Assembly (NCBI GenBank): GCA_007134115.1
Contig: SLLK01000199.1
Span: 1-11,488, forward strand
From: Gammaproteobacteria bacterium
GTDB taxonomy: Bacteria; Pseudomonadota; Gammaproteobacteria; UBA5335; SLRW01
DNA: 11,488 bases
Reading direction: 5' to 3'
In this document: piece after piece, positions 1 to 6,039 of the stretch
How positions within the stretch are numbered: the first letter of the stretch is position 1
How the letters are laid out: each line of letters starts with the position of its first letter
Notes under the pieces: model-generated
What the model saw: only the letters and a program-made list of their open reading frames with translations
What the model was told of the DNA's origin: nothing
Databases searched by the model: none
Position numbers and translations under genes: made by a program

Positions 1-1185
1 GCCCATCTGGAACTACCGGAAGATATCGCCCGTGAAGATGCCGATACGGTGCCCATCGCCGCCAGCTATTCACGCCGTCCCGTCACCGAAACCAAGGCGG
101 TCAACTACGCACTGGAACTGCTGCGCGAGGCACGCCGCCCGCTGATTGTGATTGGCGCCGGCGCCAACCGTAAACTCACCGCGAAGATGCTGCGTGCGTT
201 TATCGACAAGCAGGGCATCCCGTTCGTCACGACGCAGATGGGCAAGGGGGTGGTCGACGAGACCCATCCGCTGTTTATCGGCAACGCCGCAGTATCCGCC
301 GAGGATTACCCGCACCGCGCCATGGAAGCCGCCGATTTGATCCTGAACGTGGGTCACGATGTGGTGGAGAAACCGCCTTTTGTCATGCATACCGGCGAAC
401 GCCGGGTGATCCATGTCAATTTCGAGCCGGCGCAGGTCGACCCGGTGTATTTCCCGCATGCCGGCATGGTGGGCGATATCGCCAACAGTATCTGGCAGCT
501 CAACGAACAGCTTGAACCCCAGCCGCACTGGGATTTCGACCTCATGCACCGGGCGCGCGATGCGATGCGAGCGCACGCTGCCGAAGACGCCGATAATCCG
601 GGCTTTCCGGTGTTGCCGCAGCGACTCGTGGCTGACGTGCGCGAGGCAATGCCCGACGACGGCATCATTGCTCTGGACAACGGCATCTACAAATTGTGGT
701 TTGCGCGCAACTATCCCGCGCGGCTGCCCAATACTGTGTTGCTGGATAATGCGCTGGCCTCCATGGGCGCGGGCCTGCCCTCGGCCATGGCCGCAAAGCT
801 GGTCTACCCCGAGCGCAAGGTGATGGCGATCTGCGGGGACGGCGGCTTCATGATGAACTCCCAGGAAGTCGAAACCGCCGTGCGCCTGAAGCAGGATCTC
901 GTGGTGCTCATCCTCAATGACAGCGCCTACGGCATGATCAAGTGGAAGCAACATCACATGGGCCTGCAGGACTACGGGCTGGATTTCGACAACCCCTGCT
1001 TCGTGACCTATGCCCGCAGTTACGGCGCCAGCGGTCATCGCTTGCAGGACACCGACTCGCTGCTGCCCCTGATGCGCGAATGCCTGGACGCCGGCGGCGT
1101 GCACCTGATCGACGTGCCGGTGGACTATTCACGTAACGTAGAACAGTTCAATCAGGAAATACCGCGGCGCAGCGCGGAACTCTAA
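1..1185 (+). CDS. Acetolactate synthase-like ThDP enzyme, 5'-truncated
   Basis: The frame is open from the first base, so the N-terminal part of the gene lies outside the window; 394 residues are visible. The first codons (AHLELPEDIA) match the end of the ThDP-enzyme N-terminal pyrimidine-binding domain. The central domain follows, then the C-terminal pyrophosphate-binding domain with the ThDP/Mg motif: GDG at visible residues 279-281 and ND at 306-307, 27 residues apart. SMGAGLPSAMAAK and NSQEVETAV are typical of the acetohydroxyacid synthase branch. Family members condense or decarboxylate 2-oxoacids in the cytoplasm. The catalytic Glu lies in the missing part. Co-transcription with an aldehyde dehydrogenase 17 nt downstream, and no ilvN/ilvH-type small-subunit gene on that side, suggest a catabolic or aldehyde-producing role rather than branched-chain amino-acid synthesis. 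A GTG at 49 is an internal codon, not the start. Family certain, substrate unknown. Confidence 0.9.
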   Translation, partial: AHLELPEDIAREDADTVPIAASYSRRPVTETKAVNYALELLREARRPLIVIGAGANRKLTAKMLRAFIDKQGIPFVTTQMGKGVVDETHPLFIGNAAVSAEDYPHRAMEAADLILNVGHDVVEKPPFVMHTGERRVIHVNFEPAQVDPVYFPHAGMVGDIANSIWQLNEQLEPQPHWDFDLMHRARDAMRAHAAEDADNPGFPVLPQRLVADVREAMPDDGIIALDNGIYKLWFARNYPARLPNTVLLDNALASMGAGLPSAMAAKLVYPERKVMAICGDGGFMMNSQEVETAVRLKQDLVVLILNDSAYGMIKWKQHHMGLQDYGLDFDNPCFVTYARSYGASGHRLQDTDSLLPLMRECLDAGGVHLIDVPVDYSRNVEQFNQEIPRRSAEL

Positions 1186-1202
1186 TCCACGGGAGAAGCG
1201 AT

Positions 1203-2645
1203 ATGCTCGCCGAAACCTACCCGTTTTACCTGGCCAATCTGCCCGAGCAGCCCAATACCGACCTGGTCGTGTACGACAAGTACAGCGGCGAAGAGGCCAC
1301 CCGGGTGGCGCTGGCCGACGCCAGCGATATTGACCGGGCCATTGATGCCGCCGTGGAGGCGGCGCGCCCTCTGCGGCAAATGCCGCCCTACGCGCGACAG
1401 GCCGTGCTGCAGCATTGTGTGGAACGCTTCACCCAACGCCACGAGGCGCTGTCGCAGGCACTGCGCATTGAGGCGGGCAAACCGATCAAGGACAGCCGCG
1501 GCGAAGTCGATCGCCTGATCGACACCTTCCGCATCGCCGCCGAGGAATCGGTACGCATGGGCGGCGAAATCATGAACCTGGAGATCGCCCCCCGCGCCCG
1601 CGGCTATCGCGGCCAGTACCAGCGCGTACCCATCGGACCGTGTTCGTTTATTTCCCCGTTCAACTTCCCCCTCAACCTCGCCGCGCACAAGGTCGCGCCG
1701 GCGATCGCGGTGGGCTGCCCGTTCGTATTGAAACCGGCCAGCATGACCCCCATCGGGGCACTGATGATCGGTGAAGTACTGGCCGAAACCGACCTGCCGC
1801 CGGGCGCGTTTTCCATTCTGCCCTGCCGGCGCGATGGCGCTGATCTGTTCACCGTGGACGAGCGCCTCAAATTGCTGAGCTTTACCGGTTCGCCGGAGGT
1901 CGGCTGGCAACTCAAGCGCCGCGCGGGCAAGAAAAAGGTCGTGCTTGAGCTTGGCGGCAATGCTGCCTGCGTGGTGGATGCCGACAGCGATCTCGACGAC
2001 GCCGTCAACCGTGTGGTCTTCGGCGCTTTCTACCAGTCAGGACAAAGCTGCATCGGCGTGCAGCGGATTATCGTCCATCAGGACATCTACGACGAATTTC
2101 GCGAGCGGCTGGTCGCCGCCACCCGCGAACTGAAGTCCGGTGATCCGGCCGATGAATCCGTGTTCGTGGGCCCGGTGATCTCGACCAAAGAAGCGCAGCG
2201 GCTGGAAGACTGGGTGCAACAGGCGGTAGCGGCAGGAGGCACCCTGCTGTGCGGCGGCCAGAGAAACGGTCCCGTGCTCGAGGCTACCCTGCTTGAAGAC
2301 GTGCCCCTCGAACAACCCGTATGCAGCGAGGAGGCCTTCGGGCCGGTCGCCGTACTCAGCCGCTTTGATCACTTTGATGATGCGCTGGCACAGGTCAATA
2401 ACAGTCGTTTCGGTTTGCAGGCGGGCGTCTTCACGCGCGACCTGCACCACATGCTGCGTGCCTGGGACGAGCTCGATGTGGGCGGCGTGGTGATCGGTGA
2501 TGTCCCCTCATGGCGGGTCGACAACATGCCTTACGGCGGTGTCAGGGACAGCGGACTGGGCCGTGAGGGGGTGCGCTTTGCCATGGAGGACATGACCGAG
2601 ATACGTAATCTGGTGATTCGCACGCCACCGGCCGAACAGCGTTAA
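1203..2645 (+). CDS. NAD(P)-dependent aldehyde dehydrogenase
   Basis: This 480-residue protein has the usual length for the ALDH superfamily and should oxidise an aldehyde to its acid in the cytoplasm. Visible landmarks in order are PFNFP with the oxyanion Asn (N154), the cofactor-binding KPAS (K177), FTGS (227-230), the general base Glu in LELGG (E249), the catalytic Cys in GQSCIG (C283), and EEAFGP (376-381), whose Glu contacts the nicotinamide ribose. All key residues are present, so it should be active. The ATG at 1203 has a good Shine-Dalgarno (GGGAG at 1191-1195, 7 nt away). It follows the acetolactate-synthase-like gene by 17 nt, so the ThDP enzyme may supply its aldehyde; that link is inference. 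It is somewhat reminiscent of NADP-dependent glyceraldehyde-3-phosphate or lactaldehyde dehydrogenases, but the substrate cannot be read from sequence. Confidence 0.95.
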   Translation: MLAETYPFYLANLPEQPNTDLVVYDKYSGEEATRVALADASDIDRAIDAAVEAARPLRQMPPYARQAVLQHCVERFTQRHEALSQALRIEAGKPIKDSRGEVDRLIDTFRIAAEESVRMGGEIMNLEIAPRARGYRGQYQRVPIGPCSFISPFNFPLNLAAHKVAPAIAVGCPFVLKPASMTPIGALMIGEVLAETDLPPGAFSILPCRRDGADLFTVDERLKLLSFTGSPEVGWQLKRRAGKKKVVLELGGNAACVVDADSDLDDAVNRVVFGAFYQSGQSCIGVQRIIVHQDIYDEFRERLVAATRELKSGDPADESVFVGPVISTKEAQRLEDWVQQAVAAGGTLLCGGQRNGPVLEATLLEDVPLEQPVCSEEAFGPVAVLSRFDHFDDALAQVNNSRFGLQAGVFTRDLHHMLRAWDELDVGGVVIGDVPSWRVDNMPYGGVRDSGLGREGVRFAMEDMTEIRNLVIRTPPAEQR

Positions 2646-2655
2646 TCCGGAATAG

Positions 2656-2691
2656 AAAGGCCCCGATGAGTCTGCGCTCATCGGGGCCTTT
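2656..2691. terminator. Bidirectional intrinsic terminator
   Basis: A perfect 15-bp inverted repeat (2656-2670 with 2677-2691) encloses a 6-nt loop, TCTGCG. The A-rich start and T-rich end give a short U-tract on either strand. It lies 10 bp after the aldehyde dehydrogenase stop and 26 bp before the end of the convergent nirK-like gene, so it most likely stops transcription from both sides. Confidence 0.88.
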
Positions 2692-2717
2692 TCATGCCGC
2701 ATGTGCGGCGAGGAAAG

Positions 2718-4280
2718 TTACGGTTCCCTGACGATAATCCGCCCCCGCATGTACGGGTGTGGGGTGCAGATGTAGTCATACACACCCGGTTCGGTCAGTG
2801 TCACCGTTTCGCTTTCCGCATGGGCGAGCAGATCGGTGGCAAAACCGGTGGGACCCTCAATGGCGACCGCGTTGTGGTAACCGGATGTTTCACCCTCACC
2901 ATAAGTGAAGACCTCTTCGTTCACGAAGGTGATATCGGTCCCCGGCGCCACTTCGACCACCTTGGGCCAGTAGGAATTGCCCTTGATCTCGATCACCACT
3001 TCGTCGACGTCATCACCGAACTTCACGGGGCGATCAGCCTTGGCCGGCGTCGGATTGGTGTCCTCGTCCGGAATGCCAAAGGGTGTAATCGTCCTTCTGG
3101 CATTGGCCAGCTTGTCAGCCAGCTCCGACTCGGAGTATTGGGGCCCCTCGGCCAGCACCACATCAGGCGTCTCAGCGCCCTTCTCGGCCACCAGCAGCCC
3201 GATAGAGCCACGATTACTGTGGGCCAGGGTGTGATCGACCATGGTGTAGGCCCCTTCCTCGGGCGGTATACGGAACTCGATGACCCACGAGTCCGATGGT
3301 CCGGCGGTGACGGTTTGCCCGCCAGGCATCATGGCTTCCGGGTGCCCTTGCCAGTAAACGTAGTCCCAGATAATACCCACCAGATGGAACGTGGACAGGC
3401 GATTGGGGCCCACATTGAGGAAATACACCCGCACGTAGTCGCCCGGCTCGACCATGATCGGCTCTTCGACGTAGCGGAACAGGCCGCCGTTCCACATGGA
3501 ATACAGGAAGTCGGCTTCTGTTGCCTCCTTGCCGCTGGCGTAGAGTTCATGCTGAATCATGTACAACTTGAGATCCGGGCCACGCCCCAGGTCTTCCTCC
3601 AGCTTGTATTTTTTCTCCTTCGGTTCGACCACAATCATGCCGTATTGCCCGAACATCACATGCATGGGAATGGCATGCCCACCCGGAGCGCAGTGGTACA
3701 TATACACCCCCGGTGTGGTCGCGCGGAAAGTCACCGACTTGGTTTCCCCCGGCATGATCATGCCCACATGCTTGGAGGTCTGCGTGTAAGCGGCATGAAT
3801 CGACGCGCCGTGCATGACGCTGCCGCTGTTCTTGACGTTGATGCGTACCACGTCACCTTCGGTCACTCGCAGCGTGGGGCCCGGAATCGACCCGTTGGTG
3901 ACAAAGCCGTCGTACACCACACCCTGGCCGATGGGCACCTGTCCCTCGGAAAGATCAATCGTGAACTCCACATCGGGTTCGGCCGTCTCCGGGGCATAGC
4001 CGGTGGGTCGGGTCTCGAGTCCCTCATCCCGCTGGATGATTTCGATGAACTCATCACCATCGAACATTGCCGGGACCCTGGGGCGGGAACTTAAGCCGGC
4101 ACTGCCAAGCAGTGCCGGCAACGAGCCCTGTTGTGCCACTTCCAGATTACGGGCGTCTCCGGGGACCTCCGCATGCGCCGGACTCAGGACCAGCGCGGCA
4201 CACACGAGCATACCGGGTAACCAGTTCCGTACTATGGGCAGACCTTTCGCAGGCATGCCCGTGCTCTTGCTCGTCATCAT
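2718..4280 (-). CDS. nirK: NirK-family copper protein with C-terminal amicyanin-like domain
   Basis: A 520-residue exported protein. A basic start and hydrophobic stretch (about 20-36) end in AHA, giving likely signal peptidase cleavage after A37. Two cupredoxin domains of the copper nitrite reductase family follow (about 103-365). Type-1 Cu ligands are H157, C197 and H207; type-2 Cu ligands are H162, H196 and H350; the active-site His (H255 in Alcaligenes numbering) is H299. Two usual residues are changed: the proton-relay Asp98 position is S160, and the axial Met150 position appears to be Q212. A linker leads to a third cupredoxin (about 425-520) with H469, C505, H508 and M511; the CTPHPYMRG motif with C-x2-H-x2-M spacing is amicyanin-like. 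NirK reduces nitrite to NO in the periplasm; activity here is uncertain because of the substitutions. No nirV, nor or other denitrification gene is nearby. The first ATG has a strong SD (GGAGG, 5 nt away); the adjacent ATG is also possible. Confidence 0.9.
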   Translation of the reverse strand: MMTSKSTGMPAKGLPIVRNWLPGMLVCAALVLSPAHAEVPGDARNLEVAQQGSLPALLGSAGLSSRPRVPAMFDGDEFIEIIQRDEGLETRPTGYAPETAEPDVEFTIDLSEGQVPIGQGVVYDGFVTNGSIPGPTLRVTEGDVVRINVKNSGSVMHGASIHAAYTQTSKHVGMIMPGETKSVTFRATTPGVYMYHCAPGGHAIPMHVMFGQYGMIVVEPKEKKYKLEEDLGRGPDLKLYMIQHELYASGKEATEADFLYSMWNGGLFRYVEEPIMVEPGDYVRVYFLNVGPNRLSTFHLVGIIWDYVYWQGHPEAMMPGGQTVTAGPSDSWVIEFRIPPEEGAYTMVDHTLAHSNRGSIGLLVAEKGAETPDVVLAEGPQYSESELADKLANARRTITPFGIPDEDTNPTPAKADRPVKFGDDVDEVVIEIKGNSYWPKVVEVAPGTDITFVNEEVFTYGEGETSGYHNAVAIEGPTGFATDLLAHAESETVTLTEPGVYDYICTPHPYMRGRIIVREP

Positions 4281-4330
4281 TGCTACCTCCCTGCCAACGG
4301 CAACCTTTTACCCCTGGCTTGCTTCAGGCA

Positions 4331-4405
4331 TACCGGCCTCACCCCTGCGGAGCGCTTGCCGGTACTTGTGCCTGCGCACCAATCCGGTGGTTCCCCGCGC
4401 AGGCA
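4331..4405 (-). promoter_or_regulatory. Two stem-loops in the nirK-like leader
   Basis: Two inverted repeats sit between the FNR-like box and the nirK-like start codon. One has 9-bp arms, TGCCTGCGC (4369-4377) and GCGCAGGCA (4397-4405), with a 19-nt interior. The other has 7-bp arms, TACCGGC (4331-4337) and GCCGGTA (4358-4364). If transcription starts about 40 bp from the box, both or most of them would be in the 5' UTR. They could stabilise the mRNA or modulate translation; no known riboswitch was recognised. Confidence 0.35.
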
Positions 4406-4438
4406 ACCCCATCCTGTCATCACCCGCCATCACCAACA

Positions 4439-4452
4439 ATGATCCACGTCAA
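4439..4452 (-). promoter_or_regulatory. FNR/DNR/NNR-like box upstream of nirK-like gene
   Basis: Read on the minus strand the site is TTGAC-GTGG-ATCAT. The FNR/DNR consensus is TTGAT-N4-ATCAA, so 8 of 10 defined bases match. Its centre is about 165 bp from the nirK-like start codon, leaving room for an activator at -41.5 and a leader of about 120 nt. CRP/FNR-family NO- or oxygen-responsive activators commonly drive nirK genes. The expected -10 region is poor, so this stays a candidate. The divergent transporter could also be affected. Confidence 0.45.
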
Positions 4453-4574
4453 CAACGCGTCCGGGACCGCGGGACCGGCGCCGGGCCCCGGTCGTCGCTG
4501 GCGGTGAGGCCGCCCACGGCGCCCCGGAGCTTGCAAACCGCCCCACGGGATGAAACCGTGGAGTTCGGCACACC

Positions 4575-5924
4575 ATGCCAATCGCCACCAGCGGCCATGC
4601 CTGCGATATGAATACAGCCATACAGCGCCTGTTCAACGTGCGTCGCGAGGAAGTGCTGCCGCTGGTGCTTGCCGCCCTGTTCTTTTTCTGTGTGCTCACT
4701 GCGCTCATGGTGTTGCGCCCCGCGCGCGAGGCCCTGGGGCTCCAGGGCGGCATTGATATGGTGCGCTGGCTCTTCATGGGCACCGCCCTGGTCACCTTGC
4801 TGGTCAATCCTGTTTTCGGTTTGCTGGTCAGTCGCCTGCCTCGCCTGAAGTTCATCAACGCCACGTACGCCTTTTTTGCCCTCAGCCTGTTCGCTTTCTA
4901 CCTCGCCATGGTGCTGTCACCCCAGGCCATGGGCGTGACCACCGGCCAGGTCTTCTACGTCTGGTTCAGCGTCTTCAATCTGTTCGTTACCATGGTGTTC
5001 TGGGCGTTGATGGTGGATCGCTTTTCCCTCGATCAGGGCAAGCGTTTTTTTGGCCTGATTGCCGTGGGCGGCACCTGTGGTGCCATCTTCGGCCCGTGGC
5101 TGGCCTCGCAACTGGCGGCACCGCTGGGCACGCCCGCGCTGCTGCTCATCGCCATCGGGTTTCTCATACTCGCCATGGTGATTGCCCGGGCGGTGGCGCG
5201 AGTGCAACCCGAGCAGCAACGGCCAGCCTCCGCTTCGCTGATTAACGAACCTGCGGTAATCGGCGGCAGCGCGTGGGAAGGTTTTCGCGCGGTATGGCGA
5301 TCCCGCTACCTGAAGGGGATCGCCGGCTATATCGTGATACTGGCCATCATGGCCACTTTCATCTACTTCACCCGCCTGCAAATGGTGGCCGCGCTGGGTG
5401 ACGACATGGACATGCGCACCACGGTGTTCGCTCGCATTGATCTGATCACCCAATTGGCGACCCTGTTCATGCAGGCGCTGATCGCCGGCCACCTGATGCG
5501 TCGCATCGGTGTGCACCTGACGCTGGCCCTGTTGCCGCTGACTGCGGCGCTGGGTTTTGCGGGTCTGGCCATTGTCGGCTCACTGGCGGCGCTGATTGTG
5601 CTCGAGGCCTGTTTCCGCGCGGTACAACGCGCCATCATGCGCCCCGCCCGCGAGACCCTCTACACCGTGCTCAGTCGCGAAGACAAATACAAATCCAAGG
5701 CCTTCGTCGACACCTTCGTGTATCGCGGCGGCGATGTCGCCGGAGCCTGGGTTGAGGGTCTGCTCGGGCGCCTGGGCCTGGCACTGGCCGGCGTCGCCAG
5801 TGTCGCGGTGCCACTGGCTCTGGCGTGGGCTGTGCTCGGCATGTGGCTGGGCCGTGCTCAGCAGCGCCTGGCAACCCAACCACCCGCAACCGGGACGGTT
5901 GCACCCCGCACACAGGCAACCTGA
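4575..5924 (+). CDS. Npt/Tlc-like nucleotide transporter family (MFS-like) protein
   Basis: This 449-residue inner-membrane protein has about 12 hydrophobic segments. Features I associate with the Npt1/Npt2 (ATP/ADP translocase-like) family are LRPAREALG in the first TM region (R48-R51) and, in the C-terminal half, MRPARETLY (R356-R359) followed by REDKYKSKAFVDTFVYRGGD. Characterised members in intracellular bacteria and plastids exchange or import nucleotides. Homologues in free-living bacteria are of unclear function, so the substrate should not be assumed. The family-like sequence begins near NTAIQRLFNVRREEVLPL, so the ATG at 4608 (438 residues) is as likely a start as 4575; neither has a clear SD. 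The C-terminal tail (about 430-449) is Pro/Thr-rich and probably cytoplasmic. It is divergent from nirK and convergent with the GltB-like gene. Confidence 0.85.
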   Translation: MPIATSGHACDMNTAIQRLFNVRREEVLPLVLAALFFFCVLTALMVLRPAREALGLQGGIDMVRWLFMGTALVTLLVNPVFGLLVSRLPRLKFINATYAFFALSLFAFYLAMVLSPQAMGVTTGQVFYVWFSVFNLFVTMVFWALMVDRFSLDQGKRFFGLIAVGGTCGAIFGPWLASQLAAPLGTPALLLIAIGFLILAMVIARAVARVQPEQQRPASASLINEPAVIGGSAWEGFRAVWRSRYLKGIAGYIVILAIMATFIYFTRLQMVAALGDDMDMRTTVFARIDLITQLATLFMQALIAGHLMRRIGVHLTLALLPLTAALGFAGLAIVGSLAALIVLEACFRAVQRAIMRPARETLYTVLSREDKYKSKAFVDTFVYRGGDVAGAWVEGLLGRLGLALAGVASVAVPLALAWAVLGMWLGRAQQRLATQPPATGTVAPRTQAT

Positions 5925-6012
5925 AGTACCTGAGTCGAGTGCCGCCTGGAGCAAGCCCGCAGAGGTAGCGCGAACGGCCGCTCGCAAAGCCGCTCGACGG
6001 CGCTGCTGAACC

Positions 6013-6025
6013 CGGGGTTTCCCCG
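6013..6025. terminator. Weak hairpin between convergent genes
   Basis: CGGGG (6013-6017), a TTT loop and CCCCG (6021-6025) lie in the 115-bp gap between the transporter and the convergent GltB-like gene. There is no U-tract on either side, so termination activity is doubtful. Two direct copies of GCCGCTCG also occur between about 5974 and 5997. Nothing else was recognised in this gap. Confidence 0.25.
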
Positions 6026-6039
6026 AGTGGTGCGGCTGG

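Larger units (their letters stand above)
4281..4574. other. Divergent intergenic region, nirK-like / transporter
   Basis: These 294 bp hold no convincing gene. They contain the start signals of two divergent genes: an FNR/DNR-like box (4439-4452), two stem-loops on the nirK side, and a GC-rich dyad cluster around 4469-4492. A 6-bp hairpin (CCACGG 4543-4548 with CCGTGG 4556-4561) lies just before the transporter start. No convincing sigma-70 -10 element could be picked out for either gene. Confidence 0.7.

Noticed and set aside
70..1104. Long open frame on the minus strand (344 codons) opposite the acetolactate-synthase-like gene
   Set aside because: The plus strand carries clear ThDP-enzyme motifs throughout. 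The antisense translation is His/Gln/Arg-rich with no family likeness, as expected from GC-rich third positions.
2694..4094. 466-codon plus-strand frame opposite the nirK-like gene
   Set aside because: It is His-rich shadow coding; the minus strand encodes all copper ligands, a signal peptide and a good SD.
4469..4492. GC-rich overlapping dyads (GACCGG / CCGGCGCCGG / CCGGTC) upstream of the transporter
   Set aside because: Short palindromes like these are expected by chance in very GC-rich DNA, and no regulator motif was recognised.
4003..4611. 202-codon plus-strand frame across the nirK-like start and the divergent gap
   Set aside because: Opposes the nirK signal peptide region, runs through the regulatory gap, and has no motif or SD.
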